From Achromobacter deleyi (lineage in GTDB: Bacteria > Pseudomonadota > Gammaproteobacteria > Burkholderiales > Burkholderiaceae_B): a stretch of DNA of 64,000 nt. Location of the stretch: positions 6,758,001 through 6,822,000 of the forward strand of contig NZ_CP065997.1 in NCBI RefSeq assembly GCF_016127315.1. Reading direction: 5' to 3'. A model generated the notes under the pieces. It had not been told where the DNA came from and did not search any database. It worked only from the letters and a program-made list of their open reading frames with translations. Shown here piece after piece: positions 8,226 through 18,596 of the stretch. Position 1 is the stretch's first letter, and each line of letters begins with the position of its first letter. The position numbers and the translations under genes were made by a program.

Positions 8226-9134
8226 TCAGAAATAGCCTTCCTTCTTGCGGCGCTCCATCGAGGCCTCGGAAGTCTGGTCGTCCATGCGCGTGGCGCCGCG
8301 CTCGGTGATGTCGGTCACCGCGGTCTCGGCGATGATGGCGGCCGTATCGGTGGCGTCGGAGGCCACCGGGCAGGTGCAGGAAATGTCACCCACGGTACGG
8401 AAGCGCACCGACAGGCGCTCGACCGTGTCGCCGTCCTGCGGCGGCGTCAGGCGCGTGACCGGCACCAGCAGGCCCTTGCGCCGCACCACCTCGCGCTCGT
8501 GGCTGAAGTAGATCGACGGCAGCGCCAGCTGCTCGCGCTGGATGTACTGCCAGACGTCCAGCTCGGTCCAGTTGGAGATCGGAAACACCCGCATGTTCTC
8601 GCCGCGGTGCACCTTGGTGTTGAACAGGTTCCACAGTTCGGGACGCTGGGCCTTGGGGTCCCACTGGCCGAACTCGTCGCGGAACGAGAAGATGCGCTCC
8701 TTGGCGCGCGCCTTTTCCTCGTCACGGCGGGCGCCGCCGATGCAGGCGTCGAAGCCGAATTCCTCGATCGCCTCCAGCAGCGTCACGGCCTGCGCCGCGT
8801 TGCGCGAGTCGGTCTCGCGCCGCAGCACCACGCTGCCGCGCTTGATCGAGTCTTCGACGCTGCGCACGATCAGCGTCTCGCCCAGCTCGGCCGCGCGGGC
8901 GTCGCGGAAGGCGATCACCTCGTCGAAGTTGTGGCCGGTGTCGATGTGCATCAGCGGGAACGGAAAGCGCCCCGGACGGAAGGCCTTTTCGGCCAGGCGC
9001 AGCAGCACCACCGAATCCTTGCCGCCCGAGAACAGCAGCACGGGCTTCTCGCTTTCGGCCGCCACCTCGCGCATGATGAAAATGGCTTCCGATTCCAGCC
9101 AGTCCAGGTGGCTGCGTTGGATCACTGCGGACAT
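8226..9134 (-). CDS. cysD: Sulfate adenylyltransferase subunit 2 CysD
   Basis: A 302-residue catalytic subunit of ATP sulfurylase. The PP-loop SGGKDS is at residues 36-41, followed by HIDTGHNFDEVIAFRD, and the family C-terminus ERRKKEGYF is present. It makes APS from ATP and sulfate together with CysN. The ATG at 9134 gives MSAVIQRSHLDWLE, the family start; the frame is open further upstream to 9323 but that part is a shadow of cysH. It is separated from cysH by 40 bp and from cysN by 43 bp. Confidence 0.96.
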   Translation of the reverse strand: MSAVIQRSHLDWLESEAIFIMREVAAESEKPVLLFSGGKDSVVLLRLAEKAFRPGRFPFPLMHIDTGHNFDEVIAFRDARAAELGETLIVRSVEDSIKRGSVVLRRETDSRNAAQAVTLLEAIEEFGFDACIGGARRDEEKARAKERIFSFRDEFGQWDPKAQRPELWNLFNTKVHRGENMRVFPISNWTELDVWQYIQREQLALPSIYFSHEREVVRRKGLLVPVTRLTPPQDGDTVERLSVRFRTVGDISCTCPVASDATDTAAIIAETAVTDITERGATRMDDQTSEASMERRKKEGYF

Positions 9135-9174
9135 AGGTATTCCCCTAAAACGAATTCTTGAGACGTGACGGGAG

Positions 9175-9924
9175 TCAGGCGCGCGTGGTTTCCGCGACGA
9201 TGCCGATGACCCGGTTGCCTGCATGCAGGCCGCATTCCTTGGAGTCCGACGACTCCCACCACCAGCGCCCGGCCCGCAGGTCTTCGCCCGGGCGGATGGC
9301 GCGGGTACAGGGCTCGCAGCCAATCGACGGATAGCCCTGGTCGTGCAGCGGGTTGTAGGGAATGCCGAGGGCGCGGATCACGCCCCAGACATCCGCCTCG
9401 CTCCACTCGGCCAGCGGGTTGAACTTGTACAGGCCGAAGGTCGGATCGTGCTCTTCCAGGTGCAGCTCGCCGCGCGTGGTCGATTGCGCCCGCCGCTGGC
9501 CGGTGATCCAGGCGCCGCGTCCGGCCAGCGCGCGCTTGAGCGGCTCGACCTTGCGGATCTGGCAACAGGCCTTGCGCAGCTCGACGCTTTCGTAGAAGGC
9601 ATAGGCGCCGTGCTCGGCCACGTGGCGCTCGACCGCGCCGGCCTCGGGCCGGTACACGGTGACTGCGCGTCCGTAGCGCTCGCGCACCGCGTCCAGCACG
9701 CCCAGGGTTTCAGCGTGCAGCCGGCCGGTGTCGAGCGTGAAGACCTCCAGGTCCAGGCCGGTGCCGTAGATGGCATGCGTCAGCACCATGTCCTCGGCCG
9801 CCAGGGACGAGGCCAGCGCGGCGTCGGGATGGCGCTGGCGCGCGTCCGCCAGGCGCGCGACCAGTTCGTGCCAGCGCGCCGCGAGGACCGGCTCCAGGCC
9901 GGCGGCGAGATCGGCGGCCGTCAT
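9175..9924 (-). CDS. cysH: Assimilatory APS reductase (PAPS reductase family)
   Basis: A 249-residue thioredoxin-dependent sulfonucleotide reductase. It has the paired cysteines of the [4Fe-4S] class (C120-C121 and C203/C206 in GCEPC) and the catalytic cysteine C231 in KECGLH. The iron-sulfur cysteines indicate an adenylylsulfate (APS) rather than PAPS reductase, which agrees with the lack of an APS kinase domain on CysN. It produces sulfite and AMP. The start overlaps the cysA stop by 4 nt. Sulfite reductase genes are not in this window. Confidence 0.93.
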   Translation of the reverse strand: MTAADLAAGLEPVLAARWHELVARLADARQRHPDAALASSLAAEDMVLTHAIYGTGLDLEVFTLDTGRLHAETLGVLDAVRERYGRAVTVYRPEAGAVERHVAEHGAYAFYESVELRKACCQIRKVEPLKRALAGRGAWITGQRRAQSTTRGELHLEEHDPTFGLYKFNPLAEWSEADVWGVIRALGIPYNPLHDQGYPSIGCEPCTRAIRPGEDLRAGRWWWESSDSKECGLHAGNRVIGIVAETTRA

Positions 9925-10985
9925 GCCTGCACCGCGAAGACACGCGCCCGGCGCGGGCGGGCCAGCAGGATGTCGCCATCGCGCAACGCCAGTTCGCGAT
10001 ACAGGTGCTCGGGCACCTCGGCTTCGATCACGGCGTCGGAATCCTCGCTGGCCAGTTCCAGGTACGCGCTGGGTCCGGCCAGATAGGCATGGGACAGGCG
10101 CACCGGGATGCCCGCGCCGCCCTCCCGATAGCGCTCGATGTCGAATTCGTGCGGCCGCACATAGGCGGTGGCGCGCTGCGACTCGGCCTGCGCCAGCTCG
10201 GGTGCAGGCAACGACAGGCCCGCCCCTTCCCAGACGCCGCGGGTGGCCACGCCTTGCAACTGGTTGACGTCGCCCAGGAAGCCATAGACGAACGGCGTGG
10301 CCGGCCCTTCCCAGACCTCGCGCGGGGTGCCGACCTGCTCGATCCTGCCGGCATTCATCAGCACCACGCGGTCGGCCACTTCCAGCGCCTCTTCCTGGTC
10401 GTGGGTGACGAACACGCTGGCCACGTTCAGCTCGTCATGCAGGCGGCGCAGCCAGCGCCGCAGTTCCTTGCGCACCTTGGCGTCGAGCGCGCCGAACGGC
10501 TCGTCCAGCAGCAGCACCCGCGGCTCCACCGCCAGCGCGCGCGCCAGGGCGATGCGCTGGCGCTGGCCGCCCGACAGCTGCGCCGGATAGCGATCCGCCA
10601 GCCAGTCCAGCTGCACCAGGTTCAGCAGGTCGTGCACCTTGCGCCGGATCAGGTCTTCGGACGGCCGCTGCGAGCGATGCTTGACGCGCAGCCCGAAGGC
10701 GACGTTCTCGAACACCGTCATGTGCTTGAACAGCGCGTAGTGCTGGAACACGAAACCGACCTGGCGCTGGCGCACGTCGACCGCGGTGGCGTCCTCGCCG
10801 GCGAACAGCACGCTGCCCGTATCGGCCGACTCCAGCCCCGCGATGATGCGCAGCAATGTGGTCTTGCCACAGCCCGAAGGCCCCAGCAGCGCCACCAGCT
10901 CGCCCGTCTCGATGTGCAGCGATACGTCGTTGAGCGCGCGGAACTGGCCGAAGCGCTTGGATAGATTGCGAACCTCGATACTCAT
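9921..10985 (-). CDS. cysA: Sulfate/thiosulfate ABC transporter ATP-binding protein CysA
   Basis: A 354-residue ATPase of the sulfate importer. Walker A is GPSGCGKTT, the signature is LSGGQRQR and Walker B/D-loop is [11 protein letters not shown]; a C-terminal TOBE-like regulatory domain follows from about residue 240. The N-terminus [21 protein letters not shown] is the CysA/SulT family start. It energises CysT-CysW with the periplasmic Sbp protein. It lies 25 bp after cysW and overlaps cysH by 4 nt. Confidence 0.96.
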   Translation of the reverse strand: MSIEVRNLSKRFGQFRALNDVSLHIETGELVALLGPSGCGKTTLLRIIAGLESADTGSVLFAGEDATAVDVRQRQVGFVFQHYALFKHMTVFENVAFGLRVKHRSQRPSEDLIRRKVHDLLNLVQLDWLADRYPAQLSGGQRQRIALARALAVEPRVLLLDEPFGALDAKVRKELRRWLRRLHDELNVASVFVTHDQEEALEVADRVVLMNAGRIEQVGTPREVWEGPATPFVYGFLGDVNQLQGVATRGVWEGAGLSLPAPELAQAESQRATAYVRPHEFDIERYREGGAGIPVRLSHAYLAGPSAYLELASEDSDAVIEAEVPEHLYRELALRDGDILLARPRRARVFAVQA

Positions 10986-11010
10986 GCTTGTCTCCGTCTG
11001 GCCGGCCGCG

Positions 11011-11910
11011 TCAGGCGACGGCCGGCTTGATGGCCACCGCGGGCCCGGGATACTCGACCGGCAATTCCGCCGCCTTCAGATAACGCGCGTTGCGCCACTC
11101 GACCACGTTCTTGGCCACCAGCGTCACCAACGCCAGCAGCGCCAGCAGCGAAGCCACCGCGAACGCCGCCGAATACTGGTATTCGTTGTAGAGAATCTCC
11201 ACATGCAGGGTCATGGTGTTGGTCAGGCCGCGGATCTGGCCCGACACCACCGAGACCGCGCCGAACTCGCCCATGGCGCGCGCATTGCAGAGGATGGCGC
11301 CGTACAGCAGACCCCACTTGATGTTGGGCAGCGTCACGCGCCAGAAGATCTGCCAGCCGCTCGCGCCCAGCGTCAGCGCGGCCTGCTCTTCCTCGCTGCC
11401 CTGCGCCTGCATCAGGGGGATCAGCTCGCGCGCCACGAACGGAAAGGTCACGAACAGCGAGGCCAGGATGATGCCGGGCACGGCGTAGACGATCTTGAAG
11501 TCATGGTCCTGCAACCAGCCGCCGAACCAGCCCTGCGTGCCGAACAGCAGCACGAACACCAGGCCGGCCACCACCGGCGACACCGAGAACGGCAGGTCGA
11601 TCAGCGTGATAAGGAACTGCTTGCCGCGGAACTGGAACTTGGTGATGGCCCAGGCCGCGGCCACGCCGAACACCAGGTTCACCGGCAGCGCGATCGCGGC
11701 CACCAGCAGCGTCAGGCGGATCGCGGCCAGCGCGTCGGGCTCGACGATCGCTTCCAGGTAGAGCGCCCAGCCCTTGCGGAAGGCCTCGTAGAACACGGCG
11801 GCCAGCGGCACCAGCAGGAACAGCGCCAGGAAGCCCAGCGCCAGGAACAACAGGATGCCGCGCACCCAGCGCGGCTCGGTCAGGTGGGCCGGACGGTCAG
11901 CAAAGCTCAT
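11011..11910 (-). CDS. cysW: Sulfate ABC transporter permease CysW
   Basis: A 299-residue inner-membrane permease with about six hydrophobic segments. The cytoplasmic EAA-like loop ([27 protein letters not shown] region) couples to CysA. It pairs with CysT to form the sulfate/thiosulfate channel. The start overlaps the cysT stop by 4 nt. Length is normal for CysW. Confidence 0.95.
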   Translation of the reverse strand: MSFADRPAHLTEPRWVRGILLFLALGFLALFLLVPLAAVFYEAFRKGWALYLEAIVEPDALAAIRLTLLVAAIALPVNLVFGVAAAWAITKFQFRGKQFLITLIDLPFSVSPVVAGLVFVLLFGTQGWFGGWLQDHDFKIVYAVPGIILASLFVTFPFVARELIPLMQAQGSEEEQAALTLGASGWQIFWRVTLPNIKWGLLYGAILCNARAMGEFGAVSVVSGQIRGLTNTMTLHVEILYNEYQYSAAFAVASLLALLALVTLVAKNVVEWRNARYLKAAELPVEYPGPAVAIKPAVA

Positions 11911-12797
11911 GCCTGTCTCCCGAGGCCGCGACGGGCCTGCCAGCCCTGCAGCAGATTGATGATGAGGAGCAGCACGAACGACAGCACCAGCATCACGGTG
12001 GCGATGGCGGCGGCGCCGGCATAGTCGAACTGCTCCAGCTTGGCGATGATGAGCAGCGGCGTGATCTCGGACACCATCGGCATGTTGCCGGCGATGAACA
12101 CCACCGAACCGTATTCACCCACGGCGCGGGCGAAGGCCAGCGCGAAGCCGGTCATCAGCGCCGGCAGGATGGTCGGCAGCAGCACGCGGCGGATGGTCTG
12201 CCAGCGGTCGGCGCCGAGACTGGCCGCGGCTTCCTCGATCTCGCGCTCGACGTCCTCCAGCACCGGCTGCACCGTGCGCACCACGAACGGCACGCCGATG
12301 AAGATCAGCGCGATCACGATGCCCAGCGGCGTGAACGCCACCTTCAGGCCGAACCAGTTGGCCAGCGGCGCGCCCAGCCAGCCCTTTTCCGCGTACAGCG
12401 CGGTCAGCGCGATGCCGGCCACGGCGGTGGGCAGCGCGAACGGCAGGTCCACCAGCGCGTCCAGGATTTTCTTGCCGGGAAAGCGGTAGCGCACCAGCAC
12501 CCAGGCCACGATGGTGCCGAACACCAGGTTCACCAGCGCCGCCAGCAGCGAGGCGCCAAAGGTGAGTTGATACGACGCCAGCACCCGTGGCGCCGTCACC
12601 GCATCCCAGAAGCCCTGCCAGCCCAGCGACGCGCTCTTGATCGGCAGCGCCGCCAGGGGAATCAACACGAGCACGCTCAGGTACAGCACCGCGTAGCCCA
12701 TGGAAATGCCGAAACCGGGCAGCACGCCCGGGCTGTTGCGCCGAACGGCAAAAGGCGCCTGCGCGCCCTTTGCCGTCGGAATCGAGGCTGAAGTCAT
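11907..12797 (-). CDS. cysT: Sulfate ABC transporter permease CysT (CysU)
   Basis: A 296-residue permease with six hydrophobic segments. The EAA loop reads [24 protein letters not shown], characteristic of CysT. A 25-residue hydrophilic N-terminus ends at [25 protein letters not shown], the first helix. The gene begins 24 bp after sbp, so it is cotranscribed; it overlaps cysW by 4 nt. Confidence 0.95.
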   Translation of the reverse strand: MTSASIPTAKGAQAPFAVRRNSPGVLPGFGISMGYAVLYLSVLVLIPLAALPIKSASLGWQGFWDAVTAPRVLASYQLTFGASLLAALVNLVFGTIVAWVLVRYRFPGKKILDALVDLPFALPTAVAGIALTALYAEKGWLGAPLANWFGLKVAFTPLGIVIALIFIGVPFVVRTVQPVLEDVEREIEEAAASLGADRWQTIRRVLLPTILPALMTGFALAFARAVGEYGSVVFIAGNMPMVSEITPLLIIAKLEQFDYAGAAAIATVMLVLSFVLLLIINLLQGWQARRGLGRQA

Positions 12798-12821
12798 GGC
12801 CGTCGTCCGCTGGTTGTCCGC

Positions 12822-13850
12822 TTACTTCTTCTGCGGCTGGTAGATCTGGTCGAAGGTGCCGCCGTCGCTGAAGTGGTCCTTCTGCGCCTTGCGCCAGCCG
12901 CCGAAGATCTTGTCGTCGATGGTCACGAGCTTGACCTTGGGGAATTTGCTTTCGTACTTGGCGGCCACTGTCTTGTCGATCGGCCGGTAGTAGTTCTTGG
13001 CGATGATTTCCTGGGCCGTCGGGGTGTAGAGGAATTCCAGGTAGGCCTGGGCCGCGGCGCGGGTGCCCTTCTTGTCGACGATCTTGTCGACGATGGCCAC
13101 GGGCGGCTCGGCCAGGATCGACAGCGACGGCACCACGATGTCGAACTTGTCCGGACCCAGTTCCTCGAGCGCCAGGAAGGCTTCGTTTTCCCAGGCCAGC
13201 AGCACATCGCCCACGCCGCGCTCGACGAAGGTGGTGGTGGCGCCGCGGGCGCCGGTATCCAGCACCGGCACGTGCTTGAGCAGCTCGCCGACGTAGGCGC
13301 GCGCCTTGTCTTCGCTGCCGCCGTTCTTCTCCAGCGCATAGGCCCACGCCGCCAGGTAGTTCCAGCGCGCGCCGCCCGAGGTCTTCGGGTTGGGCGTGAT
13401 CACCTGCACGCCATCCTTGACCAGGTCATCCCAGTCCTTGATGTGCTTGGGATTGCCCTTGCGCACCAGGAACACGATGGTCGAGGTGTAGGGCGAGCTG
13501 TTCTGCGGCAGACGCGCCTGCCAGTTCTCGGGCAAGAGGCCGCGGTCGGCGATGGCGTCGATGTCATAGGCCAGCGCCAGCGTCACCACGTCGGCTTCCA
13601 GGCCGTCGATGACCGAGCGCGCCTGGCGGCCGGAACCGCCGTGCGACTGGCGGATGGTGAGGTCCACCCCGGCCTTTTCCTTGTACTGCTTGATGAAGGC
13701 GTCATCGATGGCGCGGTACAGCTCGCGCGTCGGGTCGTAGGACACGTTCAACAGCGTCTGCTTCTGCTGCGCCTGCGCCGGCGCGATCGCGGCGAGAGAC
13801 ATCGTTACCGCGGCCAAGGCGGCCAACCATCCGGCTTTCCTGAAAGACAT
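12822..13850 (-). CDS. sbp: Sulfate-binding periplasmic protein
   Basis: A 342-residue sulfate-binding protein. A Sec signal peptide ends near AIAPAQAQ (about residue 27); the mature protein begins [17 protein letters not shown] and contains [32 protein letters not shown] and [16 protein letters not shown], the Sbp/CysP blocks that hold the anion. ATG 13850 ([13 protein letters not shown]) is preceded by a GGGAGCAAGGAA ribosome-binding region; the longer frame to 14033 is not coding. It is the first gene of the operon sbp-cysT-cysW-cysA-cysH-cysD-cysN. Confidence 0.95.
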   Translation of the reverse strand: MSFRKAGWLAALAAVTMSLAAIAPAQAQQKQTLLNVSYDPTRELYRAIDDAFIKQYKEKAGVDLTIRQSHGGSGRQARSVIDGLEADVVTLALAYDIDAIADRGLLPENWQARLPQNSSPYTSTIVFLVRKGNPKHIKDWDDLVKDGVQVITPNPKTSGGARWNYLAAWAYALEKNGGSEDKARAYVGELLKHVPVLDTGARGATTTFVERGVGDVLLAWENEAFLALEELGPDKFDIVVPSLSILAEPPVAIVDKIVDKKGTRAAAQAYLEFLYTPTAQEIIAKNYYRPIDKTVAAKYESKFPKVKLVTIDDKIFGGWRKAQKDHFSDGGTFDQIYQPQKK

Positions 13851-13976
13851 TCCTTGCTCCCTTCCCGTGTTTGGCAATGTGGAAGCAAGTGTGCCGGCGG
13901 CCTGTTCTGAACGGAACGAATCATTCTTTGATTGCTCATCGCTCCCAGGCATATAGCGCGGTGACCGCGCGATGTG
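13851..13976 (-). promoter_or_regulatory. Probable sbp-cys operon control region
   Basis: The 125 bp between the sbp ATG and the peroxiredoxin terminator must hold the operon promoter, since the upstream gene is terminated. It is AT-richer than its surroundings around 13911-13945. I would expect CysB sites here, but none can be assigned with confidence because the CysB consensus is loose. Confidence 0.35.
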
Positions 13977-13978
13977 AA

Positions 13979-14011
13979 AAAGCCGCGCATTCCCAGGGAA
14001 TGCGCGGCTTT
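13979..14011 (-). terminator. Intrinsic terminator after the 1-Cys peroxiredoxin gene
   Basis: A perfect 15-bp inverted repeat (AAAGCCGCGCATTCC at 13979-13993, complement at 13997-14011, loop CAG). On the minus strand it ends in TTTTTC, so it terminates the peroxiredoxin transcript about 65 bp after its stop and isolates the sbp operon. Confidence 0.85.
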
Positions 14012-14075
14012 GCGGGCGGTTTCGCGGCACCATCCGGCAAGGCGGCGCGGGCCGCCTTGTGCACGGATTTCTTAT

Positions 14076-14717
14076 TTACTTATTCGGCTGGGGCGTAATG
14101 CGCAGGTACGGGCGCACCGCCTTGTAACCCTTGGGGAACTTCTGCTTGATCACGGCTTCGTCCTGCAGCGACGGCACGATGATGACATCGTCGCCGTCTT
14201 CCCAGTTGACCGGCGTGGCCACGCTGTGGCTGTCGGTCAGCTGCAGCGAATCGATGACGCGCAGGATCTCGTTGAAGTTACGGCCGGTGCTGGCCGGATA
14301 CGTGATGATCAGGCGCACCTTCTTGTTCGGGTCGATGATGAAGACCGAGCGCACCGTCAGCGTGGCGTTGGCGTTCGGATGGATCATGTCGTACAGCTCG
14401 GACACCTTGCGGTCCTTGTCGGCCAGGATCGGGAAGTTGACCTTGGTCGACTGGGTGTCGTTGATGTCCTCGATCCACTTGCTGTGCGAATCGGTGCCAT
14501 CCACCGACAGCGCCAGCACCTTCACATTGCGCTTGGCGAACTCGTCGGCCAGCTTGGCGGTGTAGCCCAGCTCGGTGGTGCAGACAGGGGTGAAATCGGC
14601 AGGATGCGAGAACAGCACTCCCCAGCTATTGCCCAGATACTCGTGGAAACGAATCGGGCCGGCCGAGGATTCCTGTTCGAAATCGGGCGCGGTGTCGCCC
14701 AGGCGTAGATGACTCAT
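14076..14717 (-). CDS. 1-Cys peroxiredoxin (LsfA/Prx6-like)
   Basis: A 213-residue peroxiredoxin that reduces hydroperoxides. The peroxidatic cysteine is C46 in DFTPVCTTEL, and the extended C-terminal domain (PVNWEDGDDVIIVPSL) identifies the Prx6/LsfA group rather than AhpC. The N-terminus SHLRLGDTAPDFEQESS closely resembles Pseudomonas LsfA, a protein known to be induced by sulfate starvation. Its place beside the sulfate operon fits that role, though it has its own terminator. ATG 14717 has an AGGAGAC region upstream. Confidence 0.92.
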   Translation of the reverse strand: MSHLRLGDTAPDFEQESSAGPIRFHEYLGNSWGVLFSHPADFTPVCTTELGYTAKLADEFAKRNVKVLALSVDGTDSHSKWIEDINDTQSTKVNFPILADKDRKVSELYDMIHPNANATLTVRSVFIIDPNKKVRLIITYPASTGRNFNEILRVIDSLQLTDSHSVATPVNWEDGDDVIIVPSLQDEAVIKQKFPKGYKAVRPYLRITPQPNK

Positions 14718-14870
14718 GGTGTCTCCTGCTTGCGGATTCAGGTTACGGAATCGACCGGCCGCCACGTCCGGCGGCCGGCTGGAAAAACGTCTCGGTGGCG
14801 GCCTGTGCCGCCCCTCGAAACGATTCTTCCATCAAACCTGTTGCAGGGGAAATACGCAAGACATATAACC

Positions 14871-16697
14871 TTATGCAATATTCGCGGCGGCGCCGCAGGC
14901 GTCGGCCACCACCCCGGCGCGCACCGCCACCGACAGCGCCAGGGCGCGCGGCAGGATATGGGCGGCGTAGAACAATCCGGTCGCCAGCTTCTCGCGGTGG
15001 AACGGATCGGTCGACCCCGCGGCCAGTCGCCGGCGGCACACCAGCACCGCGCGCGCCATCTGCCAGCCGCCATGCACCACGCCGGCCAGCATCAGGTACG
15101 GCACGCTGCTGGAATAGACCGCGCGGATGTTCGCCGCCGATTGCTCCAGGATGAACTCCACCCCGGCCTCATAGGCCTGGATCGCGCTGTCGAGGTTGTC
15201 GCGCAGCAGGCGCAGGCCGTCGCGCTCGGACGCGGCGGCGCGCGAGGACTCGGCCTCGACTGCGCGCAGCGTCTCGCGCATGGCGGCGATGGCGGCGTAG
15301 GCGGTGGCGCCGGCGTCTCGCTGGGTCTTGCGGCTGACCAGGTCGTTGGCCTGGATCGCGGTGGTGCCCTCGTAGATCGGCAGGATGCGGGCGTCGCGGT
15401 AGTACTGCGCCGCCCCGGTTTCCTCGATGTAGCCCATGCCGCCGTGCACCTGCACGCCGAGCGAGGCCACTTCCACGGCGGATTCGGTCGAGAAGCCCTT
15501 CACGACCGGCACCATGTATTCATAGAAGGCGCGGTTGCGGGCGCGCTGTTCGGGGTCGGGATGATGCGTGCCCTTGTCGTGCGCGGCGGCCGTCACATAG
15601 GACACGGCGCGCGCGGCCTCGGTCAGCGCCTTCATGGTCAGCAGCATGCGCTGCACGTCCGGATGGCGTGCGATCGCGACCGCCGCGGCGGAACCTTCCA
15701 CCGCCCGTCCCTGCACCCGTTCGCGCGCATACGCCAGCGCGTGCTGGTAGGCGCGCTCGGACACGCCGATGCCCTGCTGCCCGACCGAATAGCGGGCCGC
15801 GTTCATCATGATGAACATGTACTCCAGGCCGCGATTGAGCTCGCCGACCAGGTGGCCGACCGCGCCCTCGCCCGCCTCGCCCTTGCCCGAACCGTACAGC
15901 AGCACCGCGGTCGGGCTGCCATGGATGCCCAGCTTGTGTTCCAGCGAGGCGCACCAGACGTCGTTGCGCGGCCCCAGCGTGCCGTCGGCGCCGACCAGGA
16001 ACTTGGGCACGATGAACAGCGAGATGCCCTTGACCCCGGGCGGCGCGTCCGGCGTGCGCGCCAGCACCAGGTGGATGATGTTCTCGGCCAGGTCGTGCTC
16101 GCCGTAGGTAATGAAGATCTTCTGGCCCGACAGGCGATAGCTGCCGTCTTCCTGGCGCACCGCGCGCGTGGCCACCTGCGCCAGGTCCGAGCCGGCCTGC
16201 GGCTCGGTCAGGTTCATCGTGCCGGTCCATTTGCCGCCGATGAGGTTGGGCACGAATTTCTTGCGCTGTTCCTCCGAACCCACCGTGAGGATGGCTTCGA
16301 TCACGCCGTCGGTCAGCATCGGGCACAGCGAGAACGCCAGGCTGGCGGCCTGGATGTTCTCGCCGGGCGCGGCCGCCACCAACTTGGGCAGGCCCTGCCC
16401 GCCCCAGGCCTGCGGATGCTGCAAGCCCTGCCAGCCGCCGGCCGCGTAGTCCTTGAAGCCCTGCGCGTAACCCGGCGTGGCGGTCACCTGGCCATCGTTC
16501 CAGACCGGCGGCCGCGTATCGCCGGGCACGTTCAGCGGCGCGATCGCCTGCTCGACGAAACGGCCGTTTTCTTCCAGGATGGCGTCCACCAGATCGGGCG
16601 TCACCTCTTCGAAGCCGGGCAGTTTGAGCACGTCGTCCAGGCCGGCCAGTTCGTTCAGCGCGAAGCGGAAATCCTTCAGCGGGGTAAGGTAGGGCAT
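14871..16697 (-). CDS. Acyl-CoA dehydrogenase (long, DmdC-like subfamily)
   Basis: A 608-residue FAD-dependent acyl-CoA dehydrogenase. It has a ~50-residue N-terminal extension (acyl-CoA_DH_N type), the flavin/substrate block TGTMNLTEPQAGSDLAQV, the IFITYGEHD block, GYIEETGAAQYYRDARILPIYEGTTAIQ with the catalytic-glutamate motif YEGT, and an extra C-terminal domain of about 140 residues. This architecture is shared by AcdA-like enzymes and the 3-methylthiopropionyl-CoA dehydrogenase DmdC; the actual acyl substrate is not determinable here. It would pass electrons to EtfAB, encoded 6 kb away. No operon partner is evident. Confidence 0.9.
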   Translation of the reverse strand: MPYLTPLKDFRFALNELAGLDDVLKLPGFEEVTPDLVDAILEENGRFVEQAIAPLNVPGDTRPPVWNDGQVTATPGYAQGFKDYAAGGWQGLQHPQAWGGQGLPKLVAAAPGENIQAASLAFSLCPMLTDGVIEAILTVGSEEQRKKFVPNLIGGKWTGTMNLTEPQAGSDLAQVATRAVRQEDGSYRLSGQKIFITYGEHDLAENIIHLVLARTPDAPPGVKGISLFIVPKFLVGADGTLGPRNDVWCASLEHKLGIHGSPTAVLLYGSGKGEAGEGAVGHLVGELNRGLEYMFIMMNAARYSVGQQGIGVSERAYQHALAYARERVQGRAVEGSAAAVAIARHPDVQRMLLTMKALTEAARAVSYVTAAAHDKGTHHPDPEQRARNRAFYEYMVPVVKGFSTESAVEVASLGVQVHGGMGYIEETGAAQYYRDARILPIYEGTTAIQANDLVSRKTQRDAGATAYAAIAAMRETLRAVEAESSRAAASERDGLRLLRDNLDSAIQAYEAGVEFILEQSAANIRAVYSSSVPYLMLAGVVHGGWQMARAVLVCRRRLAAGSTDPFHREKLATGLFYAAHILPRALALSVAVRAGVVADACGAAANIA

Positions 16698-16858
16698 CTT
16701 GTCTCCATGAGCCTGCTCCCGTGACGGCGGGGGCGGCGGGGTGCGATGGGATGCCGCCTTGGGCGACGCGCGTGGCGCGGTCGATGGCGGTCTCGGTAGT
16801 TTCCCTAGCCTATGTTAAACCCTGGCTCCACGTCATGGGGCGAAGCACCCTGCCGGCG

Positions 16859-18562
16859 TCATCCGCCCAGGTGATGGGCCAGCGACACGATGATCGGCCC
16901 CAGCACCGGCAACAGGACGTTGGCGATGGCGTAGGTCACCGTGTAGCCCAGCAGTGGCACGGCGCTGCCGCTGGCGCCCAGGATGGCGCTGATGGCCGGC
17001 GTGCTGACGTGCTGGCCGGCGATGGCGCCCACCAGCAGCGGCCCTTCGATCTTGAGCAGCTTGTGGCCGACCCACAGCGACAGGCAGGCCGGTCCCAGCG
17101 ACACCAGCAGCCCGATCAGCGGCAGCACGGCGCCATGCTCGCGGATCAGCGACACCGCCTCCGGCCCGGCCGACAGGCCGACGCAGGCGACGAACACCGC
17201 CAGCCCCAGATCCTTGAGCAGCTGCACCGCATTGGCCGGCATATGGCCCAGCGATGGCCGCTTGGCGTTGACCCAGCCGCACACCAGCCCGCTGACCAGC
17301 GCGCCGCCGCCGCTGCCGAGCGACACCGGAATGCCCCAGAGACGCGCGCTCAGCGCGCCGATCAGCAGGCCGACCAGGATGCCGAACGCCAGGAACACCA
17401 GGTCGGTGACGCCACTGCGCCGCAACTCGTTGCCCAGCGCCGCGCCCGCCTCCGACAGCTCGGGCTCGGCCCCCACCAGGGTCACCAGGTCGCCGTACTG
17501 CACCACCGTGGCCGGCGTGACCGGCAGCATGTGGCCGGAACGCTGGATCGATTGCAGGAACACGCCACGCGCGCGCTGGGCGCCGGGTCGCTTGGCCAGC
17601 TCGCCCACGGTATGGCCGTTGACCGCCTTCTTGCTGACGATGACCGACAGCTCGACCAGTTGCAGGTCGTCGGCGTGCGCCTCGGGCAGCTGGATCTCCG
17701 GCCCGATCACCGAGCCGGCCCGCAGCGCGAAGCGGCGCAGGCCCAGCACCACCACCACGTCGCCGGTGGCCAGCACGTCGTCGGGCGTCGGCTCGACCGC
17801 CTCGCCATTGCGCAGGATGCGGCTGATCGCGGTGCGGCCGCCCAGTTCCGCCTCGACCGCCGCCACCGTCTTGCCAGCGGCATCCTTGACCACGTGCGAG
17901 CGGCCCACCAGCCGCGGCAGGGTCGGCATGTTGATGTCGTCGGCTTCGCCCGAGGTCGCGCCGAGTTTTTCCTCCAGCGCCTTGGAGGCCTCGCGCAGGT
18001 TGATGCGCAGTAGCGCCGGCGCCACCTGGCTGGTGAAGAACACGATGCTGATCAGCCCCACCAGGTAGGTCAGCGTATAGGCCGTGGCGATATTGGCCTC
18101 CATCCGCTGCACGTCGGCATCGGCCAGGCCCAGGTGCTTGAGCGCCTCGGCGGCGGTGCCCACCACCGCGGACTCGGTCGCCGCACCCGCCGCCAGCCCG
18201 GCCGCGGTGCCCGCGTCCAGGCCGAACAGCGGCACGGCCGCCAGCACCACGGTCAGCACCAGCACCGCCTCGATCAGCGGCAGCAGGATGTAGCGCAGGC
18301 TGGACCGGTTCAGGTTGGCGAAGAACTGCGGCCCACCCGAATAGCCCATGGCGAAGATGAACAGGGCGAACGCGACCTCCTTCAGGTCGCCGCGCATCTG
18401 GCAACCCGTCTGGCCGATCAGCAGGGCGACGATGAGCGTGCCGCACACGCCCCCCAGCTGGATCGGCCCGACCTTGAGCTTGCCGATCAGGTATCCCAAC
18501 CCCACCGTCAGGAACAGCACCGCGATGGGAACGTTATTGAAAAACCCGATGGAGCACGTCAT
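16859..18562 (-). CDS. aspT: Aspartate:alanine-exchanger family antiporter, paralogue 1
   Basis: A 567-residue AAE-family transporter. Two membrane halves (about residues 8-185 and 390-565) flank two cytoplasmic RCK_C/TrkA_C-like domains (about 205-375). The signature of the first half is FALFIFAMGYSGGPQFFANL. The second-half re-entrant region reads GQHVSTPAISAI instead of the GARTTTAAIGQI of the other copy at 20463-22154. It probably exchanges aspartate for alanine or a related dicarboxylate/amino-acid pair across the inner membrane. It lies 34 bp after asdA, so it is cotranscribed with it. Confidence 0.87.
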   Translation of the reverse strand: MTCSIGFFNNVPIAVLFLTVGLGYLIGKLKVGPIQLGGVCGTLIVALLIGQTGCQMRGDLKEVAFALFIFAMGYSGGPQFFANLNRSSLRYILLPLIEAVLVLTVVLAAVPLFGLDAGTAAGLAAGAATESAVVGTAAEALKHLGLADADVQRMEANIATAYTLTYLVGLISIVFFTSQVAPALLRINLREASKALEEKLGATSGEADDINMPTLPRLVGRSHVVKDAAGKTVAAVEAELGGRTAISRILRNGEAVEPTPDDVLATGDVVVVLGLRRFALRAGSVIGPEIQLPEAHADDLQLVELSVIVSKKAVNGHTVGELAKRPGAQRARGVFLQSIQRSGHMLPVTPATVVQYGDLVTLVGAEPELSEAGAALGNELRRSGVTDLVFLAFGILVGLLIGALSARLWGIPVSLGSGGGALVSGLVCGWVNAKRPSLGHMPANAVQLLKDLGLAVFVACVGLSAGPEAVSLIREHGAVLPLIGLLVSLGPACLSLWVGHKLLKIEGPLLVGAIAGQHVSTPAISAILGASGSAVPLLGYTVTYAIANVLLPVLGPIIVSLAHHLGG

Positions 18563-18596
18563 GAGGTCATGTCACCCTGGATGTGGTGGCGGCAGG

